Assembly (NCBI RefSeq): GCF_010645075.1
Contig: NZ_JAADZV010000010.1
Coordinates: 1 to 64,000 of the forward strand
Reading direction: 5' to 3'
Length of the DNA: 64,000 bases
Source: Flavobacterium limi
GTDB taxonomy: Bacteria; Bacteroidota; Bacteroidia; Flavobacteriales; Flavobacteriaceae
Position 1 is the first letter of the stretch. Every line of letters begins with the position of its first letter. The notes below the pieces were generated by a model. It saw only the letters and a list, made by a program, of their open reading frames with translations. It ran no database searches and was not told where the DNA came from. Position numbers and translations under genes: made by a program. Below, one piece after another: positions 32,579 to 41,412 of the stretch.

Positions 32579-34136
32579 CAGGCTGGGCAGGTATATAGTT
32601 TTTAAAAGTCTTTTTTAAGTCGATGATTGTCGGGGTACTTTCGTTTGCAAAATAATCAATAAATGTTACCGCACACGCTTTGTACTGATTCAGTTTTTGG
32701 GCAGTAACCGAAAGCAAAATCCCTGTTTCCGTTTCGTTTACCCTGACTTTGTCAATAATTTGCCGCGGGTCATTAATATCGATTTTAGAAATGTGATCAG
32801 CTCCGTAAATTACTAAATATCTCACTTTTGTATTAAAAGGTGATTTTATACTGAAGGTATAACGCAGACTGTCTTTTGTGTATTCATTTACAACCGGTGT
32901 GTCAATAATAATGCGTTTTAAATTAGGGACAGCGGCTGGTAGCGCAGGATATTTATATTGGTTTTCTTCTAAATGGCGTACGATGTCAAAGTTTTTGTCC
33001 ATGAACCATTTCGCACTGAAATAGGCACTTCCGCTTACGTTTTTGAAACTTCTCAAATAATCCACCTGATTTGGGATTTCAGACATAAAATTCCAGCTTT
33101 TATCACTATCACCTCTAATTTTATAGAGTGAGTGACCAATATAAATAGCAGTATTTTTCGAGTTCTCTGACCACCATTTTACCAATTTGGAGTAATTGGC
33201 AACCCGATTGTTCATGCTCCAATACAACTGCGGCAGGATATAATCGATCCAGTTTTGGTCCATCCATAAAAGAGGGTCTGCGTATAAATCGTCATAATTT
33301 GACATCGATTGAGTCTCGGAACCTCTAGGGTCTACTGATTTGTTGCGCCAAACTCCAAACGGACTGATTCCAAACTGTACCCATGGTTTGCTTGCTTTTA
33401 TAGTTGTGGAAATCGTGTGTACAAAATTGCTCACATTGGCACGACGCCAGTCGGCAACGCTTAGACCTGCACCGTATTTTTTGTAGGATGCTGTATCGTT
33501 AAACACTTTTCCGGGAACAGCATACGGATAGAAATAGTCGTCAAAATGAATGGCATCAATATCGTATTTATCGACTACTTCCTTAACTACTTTTGTCAAA
33601 TGCGACTGAACTTCAGGCAATGCAGGGTCATAATAAAATTTTCCTCCATATTCAATCATCCATTCCGGGTGTTTGAAAATATCGTGATTAGGGCTTAATT
33701 GCTGTTTGTTCAAATCGAAAGTCGCACGATACGGATTCATCCAGGCATGAAATTCAAAACCTCGGTTGTGTGCTTCCTCAATCATCCAGGCCAAAGCATC
33801 GTAATACGGATTGGGTGCCTGCCCTTCTTTACCGGTTAAAAAACGGGACCAGGGTGCTAATGCTGACGGGTAAAAAGCATCGCCGGCACATCTAATCTGA
33901 ACGATTACGGCATTGTAATTCAGTTTTTTATATGCTTCTAAAATCGCGAGATAATCTGCTTTTTCTTTTTCAACGTTGTCAATAGCTGTTTTAGGCCAGT
34001 CAATATTGACAACCGTTGCAATCCAGACTCCCCTAAATTCGTTTTTAGGATGTTTGGCTTTTTCCTGTGAACTGGCGTTCCATCCAAAGAAAAATAAAAA
34101 TATGATAGAGAATATTAGGTGCTGATTTTTATGCAT
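32565..34136 (-). CDS. GHL10-type glycoside hydrolase (YngK-like)
   Basis: A signal peptide (about 1-23, ...WNASSQ) is followed by the GHL10/DUF187 domain: NEFRGVWIATVVNIDWP (31-47), DAIHFDDYFYP (about 194-204) and a C-terminal beta domain. Family members are exported hydrolases, some acting on muropeptide glycans. Location upstream of AmpG suggests it trims murein fragments in the periplasm before import. An exact linkage specificity cannot be read from sequence. Confidence 0.85.
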   Translation of the reverse strand: MHKNQHLIFSIIFLFFFGWNASSQEKAKHPKNEFRGVWIATVVNIDWPKTAIDNVEKEKADYLAILEAYKKLNYNAVIVQIRCAGDAFYPSALAPWSRFLTGKEGQAPNPYYDALAWMIEEAHNRGFEFHAWMNPYRATFDLNKQQLSPNHDIFKHPEWMIEYGGKFYYDPALPEVQSHLTKVVKEVVDKYDIDAIHFDDYFYPYAVPGKVFNDTASYKKYGAGLSVADWRRANVSNFVHTISTTIKASKPWVQFGISPFGVWRNKSVDPRGSETQSMSNYDDLYADPLLWMDQNWIDYILPQLYWSMNNRVANYSKLVKWWSENSKNTAIYIGHSLYKIRGDSDKSWNFMSEIPNQVDYLRSFKNVSGSAYFSAKWFMDKNFDIVRHLEENQYKYPALPAAVPNLKRIIIDTPVVNEYTKDSLRYTFSIKSPFNTKVRYLVIYGADHISKIDINDPRQIIDKVRVNETETGILLSVTAQKLNQYKACAVTFIDYFANESTPTIIDLKKTFKNYIPAQPDENR

Positions 34137-34177
34137 TTCAATCTTTTTTTAACAGAAACCAAAAATAGTTTTTTTCC

Positions 34178-34317
34178 GCCACGAATTCACGAATTATTTT
34201 TTTAATGATTGAAGATAATCCAATCGGTATATTCCGTGAAATTAATTGCGCTTATTTCGCATAGATTAGCACTAAATTCGTGAATTACTTCGTCTGTCCC
34301 TTCGGTCGAGTCGTGGC
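34178..34317. repeat. long intergenic palindrome (GCCACGAATT arms)
   Basis: GCCACGAATTCACGAATT (34178-34195) is matched by AATTCGTGAATT (34275-34286) and TCGTGGC (34311-34317), giving an imperfect palindrome of 140 bp between anmK and the GHL10 gene. Confidence 0.65.
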
Positions 34318-34324
34318 TATCATT

Positions 34325-35530
34325 TTAATCCGGAAAAGAAATTTTTCCCATTGTAACGGATGGGATTTTGCTGTTTCCAAAATTATAATCACCTCCTGCG
34401 ACTGTTTCGTTTGCCAGAAGAGCAAATAAAACAGCTTCCTTAGCATCGCTTAAAATACCCAGATTGTCGCTTTTTTGAAATTCACAAGGCAATAATTCGG
34501 TGAGCCATTTGACCAGTAGCGGATTGTTTGCACCGCCTCCCGACATATATACTTTGAATTCCTCAATTGGTGTTCCGGTGTTTTTAACCACAAACTGAAT
34601 CGCTTCGGCAATTGTTTCGGCGCTTAATCTTGTTAAAGTTGCCAGCAAATCTGGTGCCGAAATGTTTAGGAGACCGGTTTTTGAAAGTGCATTTTGTACA
34701 AATTCAAAATTGAACAATTCCTGCCCGATTGATTTGGGGAAATTTTTTCGAAAGAAATCATTGTTCTTAAGTTCGCTTAAAAGTTCCTGATTTACACTTC
34801 CTTGTTGGGCGATTTCGGCATCTTTATCATAACTTTTTTCAGGAAAATAGTGTTTGGTGTAAATGTCGATTAAGGTATTGGCTGTTCCCGTATCGGTTAC
34901 AAAAACATCTTCAGCGTTTAATGAGGCTGGGAGATAGGTGAAATTTGCAATTCCGCCCATATTGAGCATGATGCGGTTTTCGCCTTTTTTACTAAATAAT
35001 AAATAATCGCCGTAAACCGCCAAAGGTGCGCCTTCGCCACCAGCTGCAACATGTTTCTGCCTGAAATCTGACAATGTTATAATTCCGGTTTTTACGGCAA
35101 TATGATCCCCGTCTCCAATTTGCAAAGTCGCGTTGGGGAATTTTTCCTGCTGATGCAAAAACTTAGGTGCATGCAAAACCGTCTGCCCGTGTGACGCAAT
35201 CAAATCAACTTCTTGTGCATGAATGTTCCATTTTTGAAGGCAATTGTTGACCATTCCGGCATGCAAAAGACCAATCCATTCGTTAAGCAAAGCCAAATGC
35301 TGAAAATCGATTGTTTTTTGTGCAAAGACTTTACGGATTTCGGTTTTAATGTCGTCAGTGTAATTGATAGTTTCAAATTCGAGAATTTTTACGGCTGTAT
35401 TTTCGCCCGCTCCTGATATTTCGCACAAAGCAATGTCCAACCCGTCAAGGGAAGTTCCGGACATTAAACCGATTATTTTTCGGGTTTGTTTTTGGGCGAT
35501 GTTGTGGAGAGTGGTTATGTTTTTGTTCAT
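34325..35530 (-). CDS. anmK: anhydro-N-acetylmuramic acid kinase
   Basis: The 401-residue protein has the AnmK opening GLMSGTSLDGLDIA (21-34), SHGQTVLHAP (about 114-123), LNMGGIANFTYLP and a C-terminal MSGGGANNPLL. It converts 1,6-anhydroMurNAc to MurNAc-6-phosphate with ATP, the last step after AmpG import and NagZ cleavage. It is the first gene of the leftward murein-recycling run. An etherase (MurQ) is not in this window. Confidence 0.95.
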   Translation of the reverse strand: MNKNITTLHNIAQKQTRKIIGLMSGTSLDGLDIALCEISGAGENTAVKILEFETINYTDDIKTEIRKVFAQKTIDFQHLALLNEWIGLLHAGMVNNCLQKWNIHAQEVDLIASHGQTVLHAPKFLHQQEKFPNATLQIGDGDHIAVKTGIITLSDFRQKHVAAGGEGAPLAVYGDYLLFSKKGENRIMLNMGGIANFTYLPASLNAEDVFVTDTGTANTLIDIYTKHYFPEKSYDKDAEIAQQGSVNQELLSELKNNDFFRKNFPKSIGQELFNFEFVQNALSKTGLLNISAPDLLATLTRLSAETIAEAIQFVVKNTGTPIEEFKVYMSGGGANNPLLVKWLTELLPCEFQKSDNLGILSDAKEAVLFALLANETVAGGDYNFGNSKIPSVTMGKISFPD

Positions 35531-35578
35531 TGTTTGGATGCCTTTTTGTGATTTAAATGCTATAACAGTATTTTTTGC

Positions 35579-36475
35579 CTAAAACTCACAAAGTAAAGTT
35601 ACAGGGAATTTTTCTTCACTAAATACTTTCATATGATTATCAAGATCAGAAAAGATGCTTTCAAATCTATCAAAAGATGATTCATAACCATAACTTCCAT
35701 CACTTTTAAAACTTTCTCTAATTTTAAGTTTACCAACTACTTCAAATTTATCTTTAAAAGAAATAATATCTCTATGTGTTACCAAATGATAGGAAAGTCC
35801 AAATAAAAAATTATCTCGATTAACATATTCCCAAATCTCGTCTACATTCGGTTGTAGTTCCAAAATTGTTTTCCAATCAAAACTTGAAGCTATAGTTCTG
35901 CCTGAGATAAAACAAGATTTTAAGTCTTCAACAGTAGGTTTGTTTTTTCCTTTATATGTGGTGGTAACTAAATCATATGTGCACTGGCCTCTTTGTTGTA
36001 TGACTTTTGCACAAATTACTGCATAATAATGATTATCTGAAAGTTGAAAAGTAAGTAAATCATCTGGTTGGAAATATAGATTTTTAATAATCCTGTATTT
36101 TTTTCTTTTTCTAACTTTCAAATTTGGCTGACTGATTTTCTTTAAAAGTTTGTCAAGCTCTTTTTGTCTTTTTTTACCTTCATTAGCATCGCATTCCTCT
36201 GTCCAGATTTCTACACCAGCTTTTAGCTCAATCACACGTTTTACTTCTTCAAGAATTTCTTCGTTTAATTCACCAATTTCCCAAAATGCAAGTGCATAAG
36301 CTGTTACAAATATTTCGTGATAAAAATCTGTATCCGTTCCATAGTCTCTTTTAGCAAAAGGAGCTTCGTTTTTAATAATCTCTATAGTTGCGTCACTATC
36401 ATAAAGATCCATTATTTGTTCATAAATGTCTCTTGCTAAATCTCCGTCGATTATTTTTACGCCGTCTGTTGCCAT
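35579..36475 (-). CDS. unknown protein, immunity-like features
   Basis: The 298-residue protein is acidic at its N-terminus, has a basic middle (RKRKKYRIIKNLYF, about 121-134) and then YFQPDDLLTFQLSDNHYYAV, which resembles the beta-barrel opening of Imm26-type immunity proteins. It ends with a helical acidic segment. It lies divergent to the next unknown gene across 70 bp. No toxin or secretion gene is adjacent. The similarity is weak, so I leave the function open. Confidence 0.55.
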   Translation of the reverse strand: MATDGVKIIDGDLARDIYEQIMDLYDSDATIEIIKNEAPFAKRDYGTDTDFYHEIFVTAYALAFWEIGELNEEILEEVKRVIELKAGVEIWTEECDANEGKKRQKELDKLLKKISQPNLKVRKRKKYRIIKNLYFQPDDLLTFQLSDNHYYAVICAKVIQQRGQCTYDLVTTTYKGKNKPTVEDLKSCFISGRTIASSFDWKTILELQPNVDEIWEYVNRDNFLFGLSYHLVTHRDIISFKDKFEVVGKLKIRESFKSDGSYGYESSFDRFESIFSDLDNHMKVFSEEKFPVTLLCEF

Positions 36476-36545
36476 TGTATTTTTAAAATTATTTTAAAAG
36501 AATCTCAGGCTAAATATAAAAAGTTTTAGATATTTGTTCTTAATC

Positions 36546-36977
36546 ATGATCGAAAAAATCCTAACTGACTACATTACATTTATTAGAAGCTTCGAAGCTT
36601 TATTAAAAGACAAATATAAACAGGACATAAATCCGTGTTCGTTTTCTCATAGTTTTTTTGAAAGAGTTGGCTCAATTGACGGAATTGAATATCATTTTCA
36701 TGGAAGCGGATGCACTGCCAAAAAAGAAGATGTTATTTACACATACGATATTGGTATTAACGAGATTAAATTCACCCAATGGGATCTTACAGAGTTAATT
36801 CGAACTCATCCAGAATATCAGAAATTAAATTTAAGCGATGATTACATAGAATACGAATTGTATCAGCTTATAAATAAAGGAGTTTTAGAATGGTTAACTA
36901 TTGAAGGAATTGAAGGAACCCCTTATGGATGTGTTTTTATGTGTTATAGAGTTATTCAGGAATCGTTTTTTGATTAA
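36546..36977 (+). CDS. DUF6896-like protein of unknown function
   Basis: I start at ATG 36546 (MIEKILTDYITFIRSF); a TTG twelve bases upstream is in frame. The 143-residue acidic protein contains YHFHGSGCTAKKEDVIYTYD and ends with a Cys-containing strand (YGCVFMCYRVI). The pattern recalls DUF6896, a family common among orphan immunity-like genes. It is divergent from the preceding gene, and a structured repeat follows it. Confidence 0.5.
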   Translation: MIEKILTDYITFIRSFEALLKDKYKQDINPCSFSHSFFERVGSIDGIEYHFHGSGCTAKKEDVIYTYDIGINEIKFTQWDLTELIRTHPEYQKLNLSDDYIEYELYQLINKGVLEWLTIEGIEGTPYGCVFMCYRVIQESFFD

Positions 36978-37010
36978 ATCAATTCCGCCAAAACTCCTCC
37001 TGAAACCCAA

Positions 37011-37093
37011 CCGCCCTAGCCCAGATGGGAGCGGCATCCTTTTTCCGCCGGGGTTCGGTGGAAAAGATATAGCGAACAGCTGGAATAGCTCCT
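37011..37093 (+). ncRNA. recurring structured motif, copy 1 (possibly Flavo-1-like)
   Basis: GCCCTAGCCCAGATGGGAGC, then GGCATCCTTTTT, a hairpin (CCGCCG/CGGTGG, 37045-37061), GAAAAGATATAGCG and ACAGC...TAGCTCCT. Copy 2 at 38.5 kb keeps the frame but has a different, still paired, hairpin. Location after the DUF6896-like stop, in a convergent gap. Identity with the known Flavo-1 RNA is a recollection, not a computed match. Confidence 0.5.
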
Positions 37094-37119
37094 AAAAACC
37101 CTTAAAATAAAAAGCTTCA

Positions 37120-37509
37120 TTAATGCGAAAACCCAAACGAAATACTGAGGATAATGATGCCAATTACGATGGCAGTAATAACCACATAGAGATAATCTTT
37201 TTCAAGTAAAAAAGAAAATAACGACAGCAATACCCGAAACACAGGCGTGAGGAACAAAAGTATGATTCCGGAGAAGATGATCGAATCGCCTTTGCCCTGA
37301 ATTAGACCCTGGTAAATAGTGGCGATTACTTCGAAAATGTTTTTGTCTTTTTCTATAAATACTGAGTAGTCTTCGATTTCCTGACCGTGATGCAATAGAT
37401 AAACAATGCCTCCTAAGGCGGCTACAGACAATGCCGTCCAAACGCCGTAGCGCAATAAATTGCCTATAATGTTCTGAAAATCTTTTTCCTGAGATGTATC
37501 GGGTGTCAT
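37120..37509 (-). CDS. DUF1634 membrane protein
   Basis: Starting at ATG 37509 (MTPDTSQEKDF) the protein has 129 residues; an ATG at 37536 would overlap the previous gene by 23 bp. Three hydrophobic helices are visible (about 18-36, 72-92, 98-125). DUF1634 proteins accompany TauE/SafE transporters as a conserved pair, as here, and probably form part of the same transport complex. Confidence 0.8.
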   Translation of the reverse strand: MTPDTSQEKDFQNIIGNLLRYGVWTALSVAALGGIVYLLHHGQEIEDYSVFIEKDKNIFEVIATIYQGLIQGKGDSIIFSGIILLFLTPVFRVLLSLFSFLLEKDYLYVVITAIVIGIIILSISFGFSH

Positions 37510-37513
37510 GTTT

Positions 37514-38350
37514 TTAGATTTTTCCGTTAATGCCATTGTAAATCATGTTTATAGCCAATACAAAAATAAGGCAGGCAAAGAAAATACGCAGTTTTTTAGG
37601 GTTGGTTCTCACCAGGATTTTGGCTCCTGCCATAGCTCCGAACAAAACCCCAATCACGACCGGCATACAAATTCCGGGTTCTATGTATCCTTTCTGGATG
37701 TAAATTACGGAACTCGCCATTGCGGTAACGCCCATCATAAAATTGCTGGTGGTGGTTGAAACCTTAAACGGAATACGCATGATGTTGTCCATCGCGATTA
37801 CTTTAAACGCTCCGGAACCGATTCCTAATAATCCGGACATCATTCCTGCTATTCCCATCATGCTGAATCCGCCGATGACATTTTTTGTTCCGTATGCTAC
37901 AACTTCTCCGTCATGAGTAGGATAAGTGCCGTTCAGATGCAGTTTTTTTGCCAGCGGACTGGATTCTAAAACGATATGCTCTTCTTTTTTTCGCAGGGAA
38001 TTAACAGCTGAGAAAATAAGCGTGAGTCCGAATAAAACCGCAATAAAAGAGGTCGGTGCGATGGTCGATAGCAGTGCTCCGCCAACAGCTCCGAGTGTGG
38101 TTGCTATTTCGAGAAATATTCCCAGACGCATATTGGTAATGCCTTCTTTTACATAAGCCGCTGCAGATCCTGATGAAGTGGCAATTACAGAAACCAAAGC
38201 CGCACCAATGGCGTAATGAATATCGACCCCGAGAATCACTGTGAGAAGTGGTATGATGATGATTCCGCCGCCTAAACCGGACAAGGAGCCTACGAAACCG
38301 GCTAAAAAAGCTCCTAAAAGCATAATCAGCGTGAATGTTAATACTGTCAT
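37514..38350 (-). CDS. TauE/SafE-family sulfite/organosulfonate exporter-like permease
   Basis: The 278-residue protein has about seven to eight membrane helices and the family's two glycine-rich repeats: GFVGSLSGLGGGIIIIPLL (18-36) and GMMSGLLGIGSGAFKV (about 169-184). The family moves sulfite, sulfonates or related anions across the inner membrane. It is coupled to the DUF1634 gene. The exact substrate cannot be told. Confidence 0.85.
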   Translation of the reverse strand: MTVLTFTLIMLLGAFLAGFVGSLSGLGGGIIIIPLLTVILGVDIHYAIGAALVSVIATSSGSAAAYVKEGITNMRLGIFLEIATTLGAVGGALLSTIAPTSFIAVLFGLTLIFSAVNSLRKKEEHIVLESSPLAKKLHLNGTYPTHDGEVVAYGTKNVIGGFSMMGIAGMMSGLLGIGSGAFKVIAMDNIMRIPFKVSTTTSNFMMGVTAMASSVIYIQKGYIEPGICMPVVIGVLFGAMAGAKILVRTNPKKLRIFFACLIFVLAINMIYNGINGKI

Positions 38351-38455
38351 TGCTGTGTTTTTATCTGGCTGCTAATTTACGAATACATATTGGCTATTAA
38401 GGCTTAAAAAGAACTTAAAAATTATCAGCCCATATAAGTTTCTTATGAAAACGAA

Positions 38456-38540
38456 CGCCTTAGCCCGGATGGAAGCGGCATCCTTTTTCTGGCTCCTTTA
38501 GCCAGGAAAAGATATAGCGGACAGCCGGAATTAGCTCCTG
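38456..38540 (+). ncRNA. recurring structured motif, copy 2 (possibly Flavo-1-like)
   Basis: GCCTTAGCCCGGATGGAAGC, GGCATCCTTTTT, hairpin CTGGCT/AGCCAG (38489-38505), GAAAAGATATAGCG, GACAGCCGGAATTAGCTCCT. The hairpin sequence differs from copy 1 while pairing is kept. It lies between the TonB receptor's end and the tauE start, on the opposite strand. Confidence 0.5.
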
Positions 38541-38572
38541 AAAAATAGCAATGCAATTTCAAAATAGGATCA

Positions 38573-38613
38573 AAAAAAAACCGTCTCAAATAGTACTTTG
38601 AAACGGTTTTTTT
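38573..38613 (-). terminator. terminator of the TonB receptor gene
   Basis: CCGTCTCAAA and TTTGAAACGG arms (one G-T pair) with A9 on the left and T7 on the right; works on the minus strand just after the receptor stop. Confidence 0.8.
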
Positions 38614-38633
38614 ATGAAAAACAGAATTGTTTT

Positions 38634-41090
38634 TTAGAATTTATAGGTTACACCAACTCTGAAGTTTCTTGGTGGTTCGGTTTGCCAGTAATAGACTCCG
38701 TTACTAACCCATTCGTAGTATGAACCGCTATATAAATATTCATCTAAGATATTAAAGACATTAGCCGTTACTTTGAATTTGTTTGTTTCATATGACAATC
38801 CTCCATCTAATTTAAAGTAATCAGGTAATCTTTCTAATCCTTCGCTCCACGTATCCGTTTGCCGTCCTGCAAGATATGTTCCTCCAACAGATGCACCGAA
38901 ACCTTTTAATATTCCGGTAGGAACAGTATAGTTTAACCATGCATTTGCTACGTGTTTAGAATATCCCGGAACTATATCGCCTTCAGTAAAAGTGCTGACA
39001 TTAGCTTCGGTTACTTTTGATTCCGTAAAGGCATAATTAGCAATTAAGTTTAAACCATCAACTATTTTACCTCTTAAGTCAACTTCAAAACCTTGAGCTG
39101 TTTTTTCTCCTAATGTTGTGCTGTAAATAACTCCCGGTACATAAAAATCGTCGTCAGGTCCTGGCTGAACAGGATCTGTAGTAAGTTCATTTTGTTTAAT
39201 GATGCTATATGCAGAAAGGGTGGTGCTCCAGGTGCCGTTAAACCAGTCTTTTTTGATACCTATTTCACGGTTTGTACCGGTAAGTGGTTTTATAGTTTCT
39301 GTAGGCCTCACTCTTCCTGACTGAGGTGTGAATGCCTGATCGTATACTCCGTAAACAGCCAAAGAAGGTGTTATTGACCAGCTTAATCCTATACGGGGCG
39401 TAATGTGGCTATCTGCGGCAGGATCACTATAACTGCTGGTTTGTTTAATCCAGGTGTAACGGCCTGCAAGTGTCAATCTTAATTTATTTTCAAAGAAACC
39501 TAATTCATCCTGAACATATCCGGCTGCATATTGCGAACCATATATCCCTGCGGCTCTCTGGCTTAAAGGTGTACTTTCATCAAAATTTGGCAGCCCGTTT
39601 GCCGGTGTTCCGTAATCAGGATTTAAAACATTAAAAGGATCTTCTAAAGTATCTAATGCGTGAGTTTGTCCCCAATCGGCCATATAATCTTTTCTTCCTA
39701 AATCAATACCTCCCAAAACTTTATGACTTACAGGACCTGTATTGAATTTTCCATTCAGGAAAATCTGGCCTAAAAACATATCGCTTTCTGCATCCCAAAT
39801 ACTCACACTTCTGATAATTTCTCCTTCAGACAAAACTTCAGTATCTAAAGAACCATTTGCGTCAGTATCAATGCTTACGGGGCCAACCGCTCCTGGCCAG
39901 GAACTGTAACCATCCATGATATATTTAAAATAGGAAGTCTGAGCTGTTAATTTCCAATTATCATCAAATTTATGTTCAAACATTAAAAAACCACTGTGGT
40001 CATTAACTTTTGTATCAGGCAAGCCTGGCTGGGTCATCGTAAAATCAACAGGTGTAGTGGCATAGCCTTCATTTGCTGAACTAAAAACATAGTACGAACC
40101 TACTTCGCTCATATTAGCAAACTGTCCGTTATATTCTAATGTTACTTTTGTTTTATCACTCAATTGATAAGAAAAAACCGGAGCTATTACGTAGCGGTCA
40201 TTATGCTCATAAGGTCTGTGAGATCCCTTTTTTTGAAAAGCACCATTAAAACGGTAAAGGAATTTTCCGGCTTTATCAAATTTTCCGTCTAAGTCAATAC
40301 TGGCACGATAAAAATCGAAACTTCCTGCTAAAACGCTAGCCTCACCTTTAGTAATTCCGGTTGGTTTTTTTGTTACCACATTGTAGAGACCACTTGGGTC
40401 GCCGCTTGAAAGCATAAAACCTGCAGGACCCTTAACGAATTCAATATGATCGACAAAACTCATGTCTTCTGTAAGTGGTCCCCAGAAAGAAGATACTACG
40501 TTGAAGCCATTTCTAAATGCCTGAATTTGTGATCCGCGCATAGTGATATTAGTATACATATCGCCCCAGTGCTCTAAACGAACAGCACCACTCACGTTAC
40601 GAATAACGCCATCACTCATACTGGTAATTTGCTGATCTTTTAATGTTTGAGAACTCACTATCTGGATATTCTGAGGGATTTCTAATACCGGAGTCTGAAG
40701 GCGTAACGATAAAGACGGTTTGTCCTGTTTGTATTTGTTTTTTGTAATAATAACTTCATCCAGATCTTCCTGACTTTCAGATAGTGCAAAGTTTTTAGTA
40801 ACAGTCTGTTTTGCTATGACCTCAATTTTTTCTTCTACCGATTTAATTCCTACTGAATTAATGCTAATAGTGTAACTTCCCGGTTTAACATTTTTGATTT
40901 CATACTGTCCATTGACATTTGTAACAGTATTGTACTTTGTTCCTTTAAGTTTTATTGAAATATTCTCAGCAGGAAGATTTCCGCTTAAGGATATTTTTCC
41001 GCTTACTTTTCCAAGCTCCTGGCTTAACACGTTTAGTGAACTTAAAAACAGTAAAGAAAATAACAGTTTTTTGATGGTATTTATATTCAT
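38634..41090 (-). CDS. TonB-dependent siderophore receptor
   Basis: The 818-residue protein has a signal peptide (1-23), a carboxypeptidase-regulatory-like beta domain (about 28-95), a plug (about 112-260) with GPAGFMLSSGDPSGLYNVVTK, and a 22-strand barrel ending in VGVTYKF. The plug wording (EIPQNIQIVSSQTL) is of the siderophore-receptor group (FhuE/FoxA-like). It imports ferric siderophores across the outer membrane with TonB. No TonB or iron-reductase gene is adjacent. Confidence 0.88.
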   Translation of the reverse strand: MNINTIKKLLFSLLFLSSLNVLSQELGKVSGKISLSGNLPAENISIKLKGTKYNTVTNVNGQYEIKNVKPGSYTISINSVGIKSVEEKIEVIAKQTVTKNFALSESQEDLDEVIITKNKYKQDKPSLSLRLQTPVLEIPQNIQIVSSQTLKDQQITSMSDGVIRNVSGAVRLEHWGDMYTNITMRGSQIQAFRNGFNVVSSFWGPLTEDMSFVDHIEFVKGPAGFMLSSGDPSGLYNVVTKKPTGITKGEASVLAGSFDFYRASIDLDGKFDKAGKFLYRFNGAFQKKGSHRPYEHNDRYVIAPVFSYQLSDKTKVTLEYNGQFANMSEVGSYYVFSSANEGYATTPVDFTMTQPGLPDTKVNDHSGFLMFEHKFDDNWKLTAQTSYFKYIMDGYSSWPGAVGPVSIDTDANGSLDTEVLSEGEIIRSVSIWDAESDMFLGQIFLNGKFNTGPVSHKVLGGIDLGRKDYMADWGQTHALDTLEDPFNVLNPDYGTPANGLPNFDESTPLSQRAAGIYGSQYAAGYVQDELGFFENKLRLTLAGRYTWIKQTSSYSDPAADSHITPRIGLSWSITPSLAVYGVYDQAFTPQSGRVRPTETIKPLTGTNREIGIKKDWFNGTWSTTLSAYSIIKQNELTTDPVQPGPDDDFYVPGVIYSTTLGEKTAQGFEVDLRGKIVDGLNLIANYAFTESKVTEANVSTFTEGDIVPGYSKHVANAWLNYTVPTGILKGFGASVGGTYLAGRQTDTWSEGLERLPDYFKLDGGLSYETNKFKVTANVFNILDEYLYSGSYYEWVSNGVYYWQTEPPRNFRVGVTYKF

Positions 41091-41412
41091 CTTTGGTAAG
41101 GGTTAATTTTTTTTATGGGGTAAAAGTAGTGTCAAATACCCTTTTATCCAAATTATTTTTAATTATTCTAAATAAATTTAGTGTTTTTAAGATTGATTCA
41201 AATACATTTTTCTGCTAACAATTAGTAATAAGGATAAAAAATACACTTATAAAAAGGCTTAAAACCAAAGTACAGTACAAGTTCGCAGTATTATGGCGTA
41301 AACATTGAAAAATTAGAGGCTAATTTTCTTAATTTAGAATAAAAACAAAGGAAATAAGAGTATTTTTGTTACCGAAAAATCATATCAGTTTTAGGTTATA
41401 AATTCAATCAGA
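41091..41412. promoter_or_regulatory. divergent control region between the receptor and dehydrogenase genes
   Basis: The 322-bp gap has no gene. On the + strand TATTTTTG (41361-41368) is a full -7 match about 45 bp before the dehydrogenase start. On the receptor side, AATTATTCTAAATAAATT (41161-41178) is an imperfect dyad of the AT-rich kind that iron regulators use; a Fur site is possible but not proven. Confidence 0.4.
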
